Positions 24,721-32,898 of a stretch of DNA of 48,301 nt are shown here, piece after piece. Below the pieces are notes generated by a model. That model had not been told where the DNA came from, ran no database searches, and saw only the letters and a list, made by a program, of their open reading frames with translations. Within the stretch, counting starts at the first letter, position 1. Every line of letters begins with the position of its first letter. The DNA is from Candidatus Parepulonipiscium sp. PG-Nuni2H_MBin01. Its GTDB lineage: Bacteria > Bacillota > Clostridia > Lachnospirales > Cellulosilyticaceae. The DNA lies in the NCBI GenBank assembly GCA_001994995.1, contig MDJM01000053.1:1-48301 (forward strand). Reading direction: 5' to 3'. A program made the translations under genes and the position numbers.

Positions 24721-25047
24721 ATGATAACATGCGCTAAAATTGAAGATAGATTAGTAAGTAATTTAAATTGCAACATAATCTCGCGCGGTGAAAACGATTT
24801 TGATGTATTTATAAAAACTAAAGGTAATGTTATAGATGTACTATTTCCACATAAACTACAGTTTATAGGAATGGAGGCAATATTAGTACGCTTTGGGGCA
24901 GAAACAGAAGAAGTCACAATTCATATATTGCAACATACAGATTTACATTCCAGTGTGGCAAACTTTGAGATAAGTTTAAATGCACAAAGGCTATATATAT
25001 ATTATGATGAAAAGCACAATAAAGTGGTACTAAAGCGCGCCATATAA
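24721..25047 (+). CDS. small cytosolic protein of unknown function
   Basis: This 108-residue protein has no signal peptide or membrane segment. It is mostly beta-prone with alternating hydrophobic residues (VDFDVFIK-like stretches, FIGMEAILVRFGAE, RLYIYYDEKHNKVVLKRAI), suggesting a small beta-barrel or PilZ-like size class, but no PilZ motif is visible. AGGAAAGGATG precedes the ATG. Downstream is only a weak AGCTCC-aaaa-GGAGCT hairpin (25062-25077) without a T-run. The gene sits just after the structured repeat element. Confidence 0.6.
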   Translation: MITCAKIEDRLVSNLNCNIISRGENDFDVFIKTKGNVIDVLFPHKLQFIGMEAILVRFGAETEEVTIHILQHTDLHSSVANFEISLNAQRLYIYYDEKHNKVVLKRAI

Positions 25048-25160
25048 ATTTATTTGTAAAAAGCTCCAAAAGGAGCTACATATATTTTAGTAAAAAGTAA
25101 GGTACATACGAGGCCTAAAATTCATATGATATAGGGTAACATTTCATGGAGGTGATTTTT

Positions 25161-25892
25161 GTGAGCAATAGACAAAAACTAAATCTCACTACTGCAGTAA
25201 CTTCTTTATTAATGGGAATCGCACTAATTGGTATTCCTAATATGAGTTTTAATAGCAACTCACCATCTCATATTATATCAGTATGCTTAGGCGTGTCTTT
25301 ATTATTCGTATCATTACTAGGCTTTAGTTCATATAGAAAATATACTAAAAAAATCGAGGAGTTAACTAATGATAAAATTCTTAGCAAGTGGACATATATA
25401 CCTCAGAATACACCTGTAGTACATCATTCTATCGTTATAGAAAAGTTAAATCATTTAACCACCAACATTTTGATTTATATAGTTTGTATAATAATAAGTA
25501 TAGGATATTTTTATTCCCCTGATGATAGTGCAATATTGTGTGCAATGGGAACATGGTTTATATGTACAATTCTGTTTTTCAATTTGCACCATGCAATCAA
25601 CTACTATTATATGGTAATGTTAAGCTCTCCTATTGAAGTAGTTTTTAGCGAAAATTATATTTACTTTATGGGCAATTTCTATTCTTCTCATTATTCAATC
25701 TACACATTAAAAGACATATGTATAAATGAGGATTATCCAAGAAGTATAGACTTATTATACGGAACGGTGGGCGATATGGCATCTGAGTTTGTGCTAACGC
25801 TGCCTATACCAGTAGATTCGCTGTATGACCCAATAGATTTATGTGAGTATTATAATAAGTCATTAACTCCAGTGTATTATTACGAAAGGTGA
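25161..25892 (+). CDS. four-helix membrane protein of unknown function
   Basis: This protein of 243 residues has two N-terminal membrane helices (about residues 10-30 and 36-55), a short charged loop, two further helices (about 100-120 and 125-150), and a soluble C-terminal domain of about 90 residues rich in Tyr and Ser. No family is recognised. The open frame starts at ATG 25146, but GGAGGTGA (25148-25155) overlaps it, so GTG at 25161 is the supported start. It ends on a terminator shared with the convergent AbrB-type gene. Confidence 0.65.
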   Translation: MSNRQKLNLTTAVTSLLMGIALIGIPNMSFNSNSPSHIISVCLGVSLLFVSLLGFSSYRKYTKKIEELTNDKILSKWTYIPQNTPVVHHSIVIEKLNHLTTNILIYIVCIIISIGYFYSPDDSAILCAMGTWFICTILFFNLHHAINYYYMVMLSSPIEVVFSENYIYFMGNFYSSHYSIYTLKDICINEDYPRSIDLLYGTVGDMASEFVLTLPIPVDSLYDPIDLCEYYNKSLTPVYYYER

Positions 25893-25895
25893 AAT

Positions 25896-25931
25896 AGAAA
25901 CCCTCATATGCCGCCATGTGAGGGGTTTCTT
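25896..25931. terminator. bidirectional terminator
   Basis: A long stem (AGAAACCC-TCATATG with CATGTGAGGGGTTTCT, one bulged base) around CCGC, between the convergent membrane-protein and AbrB-type genes. The T-runs are short. Confidence 0.65.
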
Positions 25932-25932
25932 A

Positions 25933-26199
25933 TCATTGCTCTATATGAAGCCCTGCTCTAATTGCCATATCTTTAATTGTGTCTATAGAAACTTTCTTAC
26001 CTTGATATTCAATAAGGTTTTCCATGCTGCCAGTGAATATATCTGCTGGTGCATATTTTTTAAGTATTATTTGCTCACCATCCACAAAGATTTCTAATGA
26101 ATCTTTTTCGTTAATGTCAAAGTGTCTTCTTAATTCAATAGGAAGAACTATTCTGCCTAACTCGTCTACACGTCTTACTATGCCTGTTGATTTTAACAT
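25933..26199 (-). CDS. AbrB/SpoVT family transcription regulator
   Basis: This 88-residue protein starts with the swapped-hairpin DNA-binding domain of the AbrB family (residues 1-50): STGIVRRVDELGRIVLPIELRR, then FDINEKDSLEIFVDGEQIILKKY. The C-terminal 38 residues look like the short helical tail of AbrB/Abh proteins rather than the GAF domain of SpoVT. AbrB-type proteins are transition-state regulators, usually repressing post-exponential genes. AAAGGAGTGTAG is the ribosome binding site. It is divergent from spmA, and two Spo0A-box-like sites lie in its upstream region. Its exact orthology (AbrB or Abh) cannot be settled here. Confidence 0.9.
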   Translation of the reverse strand: MLKSTGIVRRVDELGRIVLPIELRRHFDINEKDSLEIFVDGEQIILKKYAPADIFTGSMENLIEYQGKKVSIDTIKDMAIRAGLHIEQ

Positions 26200-26267
26200 A
26201 ACTACACTCCTTTTTTTTAGAATTTGCCTTAATTTGAAATAAAAACCATGTACGCCGTAGCTAAGCG

Positions 26268-26343
26268 TATCGAAAAATGGTTTTTTCTCGAACTTAATAA
26301 TATACTATGATATAGAAATGCGTAGTGTGATTAGGTTGTCGAA
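26268..26343 (+). promoter_or_regulatory. two Spo0A-box-like sites in the abrB-spmA intergenic region
   Basis: TGTCGAA, an exact match to the core 0A box, at 26337-26343 (within TTGTCGAAAAA), and a one-mismatch TATCGAA at 26268-26274, both followed by AAAAT. They lie upstream of the AbrB-type gene, as 0A boxes do at abrB in Bacillus. Seven-base matches can occur by chance. Confidence 0.45.
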
Positions 26344-26441
26344 AAATCCGCTATATTTATTTATTTTGCACAACTGAATAAATTTAAAGGTACAAGCATA
26401 TATTCAACTATGTAAAAATACAAAATTAAAGGAGGAATAAA

Positions 26442-27020
26442 ATGCTTAATTATTTATGGAGTTTTATGATAATCTTTTCTATAATAATGGCAATATTCGG
26501 AGGAGATATGGGAACGCTAACGACCGAAATGTTAGCATCAAGTCAAAGTGCAGTAAAAATATGTTTTGAAACGTCGGGGATACTAGCTATGTGGATGGGG
26601 ATTATGTATATAGCAGAGAAGTCAGGATTAATAGATGCTCTTGCGTCTAGAATGACTCCTATACTAAATTTTCTATTCCCTGATGTGCCAAAAAATCATC
26701 CAGCGAGGAAGTATATAGCAACAAATATGATTGCAAACTTTTTAGGCCTAGGCTGGGCTGCTACACCACCGGGCATCAAGGCTATGGTGGAGCTACAAAA
26801 ATTAAATAAGAAACCAGGGATAGCAACAAATGCTATGTGTATGTTTTTAATAATCAACATATCATCAATACAATTAATTTCAATCAACATGGTGTCATAC
26901 CGAACTTCGTATGGGTCAGTTAACCCAACGGAAATAGTAGCTCCGTCCATAATAGCAACTACATGCTCAACTATTATAGCGATAATGTTTGCTAAGATGA
27001 TGTATAGAAAGGAGCGATAA
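26442..27020 (+). CDS. spmA: spore maturation protein SpmA
   Basis: This 192-residue membrane protein of the nucleoside-recognition (Gate) superfamily has the SpmA pattern: MLNYLWSFMIIFSII, CFETSGILAMWMGIMYIAEKSG, and NMIANFLGLGWAATPPGIKAM. Length and the adjoining spmB support the assignment. In Bacillus, SpmA and SpmB are needed for spore core dehydration and heat resistance. The start has AAAGGAGGAAT at ideal spacing. spmB follows after 3 bases. In this window it is among the clearest signs of a spore-forming lineage. Confidence 0.92.
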   Translation: MLNYLWSFMIIFSIIMAIFGGDMGTLTTEMLASSQSAVKICFETSGILAMWMGIMYIAEKSGLIDALASRMTPILNFLFPDVPKNHPARKYIATNMIANFLGLGWAATPPGIKAMVELQKLNKKPGIATNAMCMFLIINISSIQLISINMVSYRTSYGSVNPTEIVAPSIIATTCSTIIAIMFAKMMYRKER

Positions 27021-27023
27021 CAT

Positions 27024-27560
27024 ATGGGATTTTTAATGGCAGTATCCGATTACATAATACCAACAGTGTGCGTTATGATAATAGCATATGGTTTGTACAA
27101 AGAAGTGAATGTATTTGAAGTATTTATTGAAGGAGCTATGGAAGGGCTTAAGGTTGCGGTGCAAATACTTCCAACTTTAATTGCGTTGTTAGTTGCAGTA
27201 GGGATGTTAAGAGCATCGGGCTCGTTAGATGGGTTAGTAAGATTAATTCAGCCACTAGTAGCATTTAGCGATTTTCCAAGCGAAGTGGTGCCGATTGCAT
27301 TAATGAGAACTGTATCATCATCAGCTTCGACTGGGCTAATTTTAGATATATTTAAAACGTATGGGCCAGACTCATTTATGGGTAGGCTTGTATCTATAAT
27401 GTTTGGTTGTACAGAAACGATATTTTACACAATGTCAGTTTATTTTATGGCTGTAAATGTAAAGAATACAAGATATACGTTAGCTGGTGCGTTAGTAGCT
27501 ACAGTAGTAGGAATAATAGCATCGTATTTATTAACAGTAATGTTATTTGGCGTGGCGTAA
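27024..27560 (+). CDS. spmB: spore maturation protein SpmB
   Basis: This 178-residue membrane protein is the partner of SpmA: VSDYIIPTVCVMIIAYGLYKEVNVFEVFIEGA at the start, ILPTLIALLVAVGMLRASG, and MRTVSSSASTGLILDIFKTYGPDS with FGCTETIFYTMSVYF typical of the family. It is translationally close to spmA (3 bases apart) with its own AAGGAGCGAT site, so the two form one unit. No terminator follows; the triple-TTGACA promoter of the next gene begins four bases after its stop codon. Confidence 0.92.
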   Translation: MGFLMAVSDYIIPTVCVMIIAYGLYKEVNVFEVFIEGAMEGLKVAVQILPTLIALLVAVGMLRASGSLDGLVRLIQPLVAFSDFPSEVVPIALMRTVSSSASTGLILDIFKTYGPDSFMGRLVSIMFGCTETIFYTMSVYFMAVNVKNTRYTLAGALVATVVGIIASYLLTVMLFGVA

Positions 27561-27563
27561 ATA

Positions 27564-27614
27564 TTGACAAGTTATTGACAAGTTATTGACAAGTTGTTTT
27601 GTAAATTGTATAAT
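27564..27614 (+). promoter_or_regulatory. consensus promoter with triplicated -35 box
   Basis: Three tandem 11-bp units TTGACAAGTT[A/A/G] start at 27564, 27575 and 27586. The third TTGACA is exactly 17 bases from a consensus TATAAT (27609-27614), a full sigma-A match in both boxes and spacing. The two extra copies each stand about one helical turn further upstream. Confidence 0.85.
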
Positions 27615-27650
27615 TATATAGTGAAATCAAGCTATAGGGGGATGTTAAAA

Positions 27651-28664
27651 ATGGATACAAATGTGATTATTGAGAAAGAAGATTTAGTTATTGATATTCC
27701 AGATAAAAATTTACAACAATTATTAATAAATGTCGGCTTAGATATGAATCATGATGGTGTAATACAAAAAAGTGAGATTGAGAATTTGATTATTTTGGAT
27801 GCTCCAGACCATGGTATACAAGATTTAACAGGGCTAGAGTATGCTATTAATTTAGTTTCATTAAATTTAGCGCATAATGATATAATAGATATAGGGCCTA
27901 TAAAAGGGCTTACAAAGTTAACTTATTTAGATTTATTAAATAATGCTATCGAGGATTTTAGTCCACTTCAAGATTTAACTAATTTATCATGGCTAGGGCT
28001 TCAGTCTAAGACAGATATTAGCGTTTTAGAAAATTTAATTAACTTACATGAATTGCATTTAAAATCCAGCGTAATGGATAATGTAGATGTGTTAGCAAAG
28101 TTAACTAAATTAAATACGTTAAACTTAAGTTATAGCAATATCACCGATTTATCTGGACTCGGTAGGTGCCAAGAGTTAATAGCGCTAGAGTTAAAAGGAA
28201 TGATAGATTCAATAGATACTGATGTTATAGCGCAGTTAGATAATTTAACAACTTTGCGAATGCAATATAATTATTTAATAGATATAACATTTATTTCACG
28301 GTTAAATAGTTTAGTCAATTTATATTTAAATCATAACCGTATTCAGGATATTTCCCCTTTAAAAGATTTAGCCAATTTAGCATTTTTAGATTTATCGTAT
28401 AATAAGATAAGTGATATAGAAGTGTTAAAGAATTTACCTATATTAAATGGGCAGTTAAGTGATGGTGGAACGTATTTGGATTTAAGTTATAATTTGATAC
28501 AAAATATTAAGCCAATAGCAAATTATGAAGGGTGCTTTATCCGTATAATACATAATTGCATATGCGGTAAGGATATGGAGACTAGGGAGATAATAGATAA
28601 ATTAAATTTAAATAGCAACACAGTGGAATATAAGATAGAGCGTAATTTTACTGATATGGCTTAG
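27651..28664 (+). CDS. leucine-rich-repeat protein with EF-hand-like loop
   Basis: This protein of 337 residues has no signal peptide. Residues 31-42 read DMNHDGVIQKSE, a complete EF-hand/dockerin-type calcium loop (D-x-N-x-D-G-x-I-x-x-x-E). From about residue 58, nine or ten leucine-rich repeats of about 22 residues follow (LVSLNLAHNDIIDIGPIKGL, LTYLDLLNNAIEDFSPLQDL and so on), the internalin-like spacing. Such modules mediate protein binding. In-frame starts exist at ATG 27642 and further upstream, but the TAGGGGGA site (27635-27642) overlaps 27642, so 27651 is preferred. It has a perfect promoter and its own terminator, so it is probably well expressed. An LRR protein lacking an export signal is unusual. 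Confidence 0.8.
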   Translation: MDTNVIIEKEDLVIDIPDKNLQQLLINVGLDMNHDGVIQKSEIENLIILDAPDHGIQDLTGLEYAINLVSLNLAHNDIIDIGPIKGLTKLTYLDLLNNAIEDFSPLQDLTNLSWLGLQSKTDISVLENLINLHELHLKSSVMDNVDVLAKLTKLNTLNLSYSNITDLSGLGRCQELIALELKGMIDSIDTDVIAQLDNLTTLRMQYNYLIDITFISRLNSLVNLYLNHNRIQDISPLKDLANLAFLDLSYNKISDIEVLKNLPILNGQLSDGGTYLDLSYNLIQNIKPIANYEGCFIRIIHNCICGKDMETREIIDKLNLNSNTVEYKIERNFTDMA

Positions 28665-28679
28665 ACTATGTTGGTATAC

Positions 28680-28714
28680 AAAAGGCAGAACAGTTAATTG
28701 TTCTGCCTTTTTTT
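28680..28714. terminator. bidirectional terminator
   Basis: A 12-bp stem AAAGGCAGAACA/TGTTCTGCCTTT with a 6-base loop and flanking A- and T-runs, between the LRR gene and the convergent glycosyltransferase. It abuts the glycosyltransferase stop. Confidence 0.9.
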
Positions 28715-29660
28715 AGGATAAAATTTTGGCTATATTTTTTATTATAAGCTTTTGAACTTTAATATAGTTGCGTAAATGTTCTTTATTGTACCTCATTCTA
28801 GTTACTTTGTGTAACGACGCTAGTCCCTCAAAAATACCACCAACATAGTCATCTCCAAATCCTTTGCATGTAAAGAATACGGCTTTAATTAGAATGCCTA
28901 TAATAAGTAATGGTAGGTTAAAAATCAGTTGCAACAGTGGCATGTTTTTATATGGCACATAGATATTGTTACGCGCAGCTAAGCGGATTTTAAAGGTATT
29001 ATACTTACTACCAGATGTAGCGCTACCAATGTGTAGCACCTTAGCGCGAGGGCAGTAAAGGTTAGTATAGCCGTAGTTTCTAGCTCTGTAGCAAATGTCA
29101 ACATCTTCCATATAAGCAAAAAACTGACGGTCGAAATAACCGATTTCTTTAAAAATATCTTTACGATAAATAGCTGCTCCAGCGCATGAGCTAAAAACAG
29201 AACACGTTTGGTTAAAGCTTCGCCTAGGTTGTCCTTCACCGCGTTTCACTGTCCAGCCAAGTGCTGTGTATTCATCACCAGCATCATCAATTAGCGTGGG
29301 GTCATCATACTTAAGCATTTGAGCGCCTGCTGAGAAAATTTTATTATTACTTTTTATAAGCTCTAATAAGTTTTCTACAAAACCAGGAAGTATTTGGGTG
29401 TCATTGTTTAATAAAATGACATAAGGGGCAGTTGCAAGTTTAATACCTCTATTAACTGCGTAGCTAAAACCATAATTTTGGTCTAGCCTAACTAAAATTA
29501 CTTGAGGGTACTTACGACGTAGCCACTCGAAGTTGTCATCCACTGAACCATTATCTATTATAATAAGTTCAACTGGAACAGTAGAATAAGCATAAATAGA
29601 ATTTACACATCTTTCTAAATATTTTTTGCCGTTGTAATTTGGGATTATTATTGATACCAT
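28713..29660 (-). CDS. family 2 glycosyltransferase (rhamnosyltransferase-like)
   Basis: This protein of 315 residues is a GT-A fold, GT2-type transferase. It has MVSIIIPNYNGKKYLERCVNS, ELIIIDNGSVDDN, the N-terminal nucleotide pocket NYGFSYAVNRGI, the metal-binding region VILLNNDTQI, and FFAYMEDVDICYRARNYGY, which is typical of rhamnosyl- and related transferases. A hydrophobic stretch at about residues 245-265 suggests membrane association. The frame allows GTG at 29669, but AAGGGGTG overlaps it, so ATG at 29660 is used. It lies downstream of rmlD and rmlC on the same strand, so dTDP-rhamnose is a natural donor guess. The acceptor is unknown. Confidence 0.88.
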   Translation of the reverse strand: MVSIIIPNYNGKKYLERCVNSIYAYSTVPVELIIIDNGSVDDNFEWLRRKYPQVILVRLDQNYGFSYAVNRGIKLATAPYVILLNNDTQILPGFVENLLELIKSNNKIFSAGAQMLKYDDPTLIDDAGDEYTALGWTVKRGEGQPRRSFNQTCSVFSSCAGAAIYRKDIFKEIGYFDRQFFAYMEDVDICYRARNYGYTNLYCPRAKVLHIGSATSGSKYNTFKIRLAARNNIYVPYKNMPLLQLIFNLPLLIIGILIKAVFFTCKGFGDDYVGGIFEGLASLHKVTRMRYNKEHLRNYIKVQKLIIKNIAKILS

Positions 29661-29726
29661 CTTTTTCACCCCTTATTATAAACTTACGTAGTTAACATTC
29701 CACTATAAGCGTTATGATATGCATTA

Positions 29727-30263
29727 TTAGGATGATATAAATTCATTAAACGTTTGATGGTGTTTGTCCTTCTCGGATAAACATACGTTAAATATGGGCC
29801 ATGGTATGTTTAACGTTGGGTCATTCCAAATTATGCCACTCTCAAATTGTGGTGAGTAATAGTTTGTACATTTGTATTGCACAACAGCAGTATCAGAAGT
29901 TACTACAAAGCCATGCGCAAAGCCCTCAGGAATATAAAATAGCTTTTTATTATTTTCACAAAGCATTACGCTTTCCCACTGACCAAATGTGGCTGAATCT
30001 TTACGCAAATCAACCGCTACATCAAAAATTTCCCCTTTAACAACACGTACTAACTTACCTTGAGCATTAGCAGTTTGAAAATGTAGACCGCGTAAAACTC
30101 CACGCTTAGAACTACTTTCGTTATCTTGTACAAATGTCATAGTTAGCCCATGTTGGCTATAATCTCTAGCATTATAAGTTTCTAAAAAGTAACCACGGTT
30201 GTCGCCATGGATTGTTGGCTCTATAATAACCAAATCTTGAATAGCAGTTTCAATAACCGTCAT
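29727..30263 (-). CDS. rmlC: dTDP-4-dehydrorhamnose 3,5-epimerase
   Basis: This 178-residue cupin enzyme of dTDP-L-rhamnose synthesis has the family motifs: EPTIHGDNRGYFLETY, VQDNESSSKRGVLRGLHFQ with the catalytic base His61, KLVRVVKGEIFDVAVDLRKDS, FYIPEGFAHGFVV, and YKCTNYYSP with the conserved tyrosine. Length is standard. The start has AAGGAGGTGC upstream. It lies between rmlD and the glycosyltransferase with gaps of 66-80 bases, a loose operon. rmlA and rmlB are not in this window, so the first two pathway steps are encoded elsewhere. Confidence 0.95.
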   Translation of the reverse strand: MTVIETAIQDLVIIEPTIHGDNRGYFLETYNARDYSQHGLTMTFVQDNESSSKRGVLRGLHFQTANAQGKLVRVVKGEIFDVAVDLRKDSATFGQWESVMLCENNKKLFYIPEGFAHGFVVTSDTAVVQYKCTNYYSPQFESGIIWNDPTLNIPWPIFNVCLSEKDKHHQTFNEFISS

Positions 30264-30341
30264 AGAGCACCTCCTTATAATACTATAATACTTAAAATTT
30301 GGTTAGCTGTATAGGTATTTAATAACTGACATAAAATAACA

Positions 30342-31178
30342 TTATGATAAATAATCAGCTAAAGCGACTTCCCAGTTTCTAAAACTATTTAACCCTTCAT
30401 CATTAAGTCTATTATTTTCTAGAGCCGAGTAAATAGGACGTTTTGCAGGCCTAGGAAACTGTGCCGTAGTTATTTTGTTAACCTTAACATTTACATCAGC
30501 TATTTCAAAAATTTTACATGCAAAGTCGTACCATGAACAAATACCTTCATTAGTAGCATGATAAGTGCCGTAATGATCAGTTTGAATTAAATTTATAATA
30601 ACTTGCGCTAAGTCTTTAGTATAAGTAGGGTTGCCAAATTGGTCGCCTACAACGTTAATTTCGGGGTGAGTTTTAGATAGGTCTAACATAGTGTTAACAA
30701 AGTTATGGCCATCCCCATATAGCCACGCTGTTCTAACTATAAAATGTTGTGGGCAATAAGCTTTAACATATTGCTCACCGAGCAGTTTACTTGTGCCATA
30801 AATATTTTGTGGTTCAGTTATATCATCTTCAACCCACGGTGTTTTGCGCGGCTGGCCACTAAAAACATAGTCGGTGGAAATGTGAACGAGGCGCGCCGCT
30901 ATTCCGTTACATATAACAGCTAAGTTTAGCGGCCCAATAGCGTTAATTTGAAAAGCATTTGTATGATTTTTTTCACAGTCATCAACAGCAGTAGCAGCTG
31001 CGCAGTTAATTACTACGTCCGGTTTAAAGTCTCTAAGCATACTAGTAACTTGCGTTAACACGGTTATATCTAATTCATCTTTGTCAACCGCGAGTAGAGT
31101 AACTGAAGGGTCGGGTTCTAGACATTGTAAAAGGGCGCGACCTAATTGGCCATGTGCACCAGTAATTAAAATTTTCAT
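30342..31178 (-). CDS. rmlD: dTDP-4-dehydrorhamnose reductase
   Basis: This 278-residue short-chain dehydrogenase carries out the last step of dTDP-L-rhamnose synthesis, reducing the 4-keto group with NAD(P)H. It has the Rossmann motif ITGAHGQLG (5-13), DVVINCAAATAVDDCE, HISTDYVFSG, and the catalytic YGTSK (Tyr127, Lys131), then YGDGHNFVNTM and the substrate region FGNPTYTKDLA. The start has AAGGAGGC nine bases upstream. It is the first gene of the rml-glycosyltransferase group and is divergent from the secreted acidic-repeat gene. Confidence 0.95.
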   Translation of the reverse strand: MKILITGAHGQLGRALLQCLEPDPSVTLLAVDKDELDITVLTQVTSMLRDFKPDVVINCAAATAVDDCEKNHTNAFQINAIGPLNLAVICNGIAARLVHISTDYVFSGQPRKTPWVEDDITEPQNIYGTSKLLGEQYVKAYCPQHFIVRTAWLYGDGHNFVNTMLDLSKTHPEINVVGDQFGNPTYTKDLAQVIINLIQTDHYGTYHATNEGICSWYDFACKIFEIADVNVKVNKITTAQFPRPAKRPIYSALENNRLNDEGLNSFRNWEVALADYLS

Positions 31179-31311
31179 AAATAGCCTCCTTAATAATAAG
31201 TAGTTGTAATCCTATTATATCTAACATACGATATATATATAAGGATATTCTATATATTTGGGTAAAATGCCCGTAAGTATACTAATTTTAAAATGAAAAG
31301 GAGACTATAAA

Positions 31312-32853
31312 ATGTTGAAAAAGTTTGCTGGCATAGCGATTATGCTGGGGATAGCATTGAATATTAATATATATGCAACTGAGGTAGCTGAAAGTGTAGA
31401 AGTAAGTGCTGACGTGGATTTGGAAGATAAAGATTTAGAAGACGAAGATTTAGAAGAAGCAGACTCTGACGAAGACGTGGATTTGGAAGATGAAGATTTG
31501 GAAGACGTGGATTTAGACGAAGACGAAGATTTGGAAGAAGCAGACTCTGACGAAGACGCTGGAGTAGCTGCGCTTACTAATATAGACGGAGAGTTTAAAG
31601 TAGAGATAGCGAAGATTATGCCTAAAAATGACACTGAAGTATATGTGGTAACTAAATTATCCGATGAGCGAGTAACGTTTTATTCAATAAGCCAAGACTT
31701 AAAAATATTTGACTCGCAACGCAATTTAATAAACATATTTGATGTTAACGTTAATGACACCGCGATTTTAACTATAGATGTAATTGGAACTGAAGAGTAT
31801 ATTACGTCTATGACTATGATTGAAATGAGCGAACCGGTAGAAGCGAAAATTATGCAATATAGTGGTAAAGTGGTAGCTATTAAAGGTGAAAATATAACAA
31901 TATCTAACGAAGAATTTGGCAATTTAACTTATATACTTAAAGATAATTCACAAATAAATTTAGATGGTAGCTTTGGTAATTTGGATGATGTGCTAATAAA
32001 TGATAATGCAACAATATATGTTGAAGGCAGTTATATAGTAGAGATGGATATTGATAAGGTAGTGCCACAGAATGAATATGTAACGCAAGCTTACTTTGAG
32101 TCGGCAATACAAACTCGCGATGAATTTATAGTAACTGTTAGAGTGGGCAATGAGTTAGTAACGTATAGTTTAGATTTAGATATAGAGGCGTATAGGGATG
32201 GCAGAAGATATTATTTGCCAGATATACAAAAAGGAGATTTAGTAGTATTTGACGTTTATAACGGTGAAATCGTAGTAGTAGAAGCGTTTAGTGAGAATGC
32301 AGAACGTATGGGGCGGATAACGTTAGTTGACGGAGATTACATAACAGTTTTAATAGATAATGAAGTAGAAACGTTTGCTATAACTGAAAATACGGTGATA
32401 TATGATGAGGTGTTAGATAAGTATATACTCTTAGACGAGTTGCCGCTATATAGTGAGGTGGCAATAGGAGTAGGGACGCACGTTACAGAAGAAGTTATGA
32501 TAGATGAAGTAGTAATAGAAGTATTAGGAGAAGAAGTAGTAGTAGAAGAAGAGGTGGTAATAAGAACGGAAAGTACAAATGTAAATAGTTTGCGTGTAAT
32601 TAGACATGTGGATGAGTTTAGATTTAGTGGTATAGTGCAGTCTGTTTCTAGCTCCGGAAGTGAGATGCAGTTATTAATTGAGTATGATATATTGACAAAT
32701 ACTAATATGTTAGTGCGCCATATAGAAATACCAGTGAGTGCGAGCATTATAATAGACGGCAAAAATGCGCTCAAAAATAGGCTAGTAGCAGGAATGGAAG
32801 TAATAGTATCTTATAGGGGTAATGAGCTTTACGAAATTTTTGTAAAAAATTAG
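31312..32853 (+). CDS. secreted protein with acidic repeats and beta-rich domains
   Basis: This 513-residue protein has a signal peptide (residues 1-22, ending IYA-TE). Residues 34-82 are an extremely acidic block built from DLED/DLEE units ending in EEADSDED, present twice. The remainder has repeated beta-rich segments of the form GKVVAIKGENITIS, GRITLVDGDYITVLIDNEVETFAITENTVIYDE and FSGIVQSVSSS. This is the pattern of small OB-like repeats (DUF5666-like) seen in envelope proteins that often accompany S-layer-type domains. No cell-wall anchor is seen. The acidic block could bind calcium; this is inference. AAAAGGAGAC precedes the ATG. Confidence 0.75.
   Translation: MLKKFAGIAIMLGIALNINIYATEVAESVEVSADVDLEDKDLEDEDLEEADSDEDVDLEDEDLEDVDLDEDEDLEEADSDEDAGVAALTNIDGEFKVEIAKIMPKNDTEVYVVTKLSDERVTFYSISQDLKIFDSQRNLINIFDVNVNDTAILTIDVIGTEEYITSMTMIEMSEPVEAKIMQYSGKVVAIKGENITISNEEFGNLTYILKDNSQINLDGSFGNLDDVLINDNATIYVEGSYIVEMDIDKVVPQNEYVTQAYFESAIQTRDEFIVTVRVGNELVTYSLDLDIEAYRDGRRYYLPDIQKGDLVVFDVYNGEIVVVEAFSENAERMGRITLVDGDYITVLIDNEVETFAITENTVIYDEVLDKYILLDELPLYSEVAIGVGTHVTEEVMIDEVVIEVLGEEVVVEEEVVIRTESTNVNSLRVIRHVDEFRFSGIVQSVSSSGSEMQLLIEYDILTNTNMLVRHIEIPVSASIIIDGKNALKNRLVAGMEVIVSYRGNELYEIFVKN
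31411..31557 (+). repeat. in-frame acidic tandem repeat
   Basis: Two imperfect units of 22 and 27 codons. Each is built of DLED/DLEE blocks and ends with an identical EEADSDED coded by near-identical DNA, so it is prone to copy-number change. Confidence 0.8.
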
Positions 32854-32863
32854 CATTTAGGGG

Positions 32864-32892
32864 TTGCATGTTTATCCATGATATGCTAAAAT
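32864..32892 (+). promoter_or_regulatory. promoter of a possible small RNA
   Basis: TTGCAT (32864-32869), 17 bases, TAAAAT (32887-32892), just after the acidic-repeat gene and pointing toward a strong terminator about 45 bases downstream. Confidence 0.5.
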
Positions 32893-32898
32893 TGATTT

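Noticed and set aside
24606..24917. Minus-strand open frame of 103 codons over the structured element
   Set aside because: Half of it is the repeat element and half the antisense of a better-supported gene. Its residues reflect the GC-rich hairpins.
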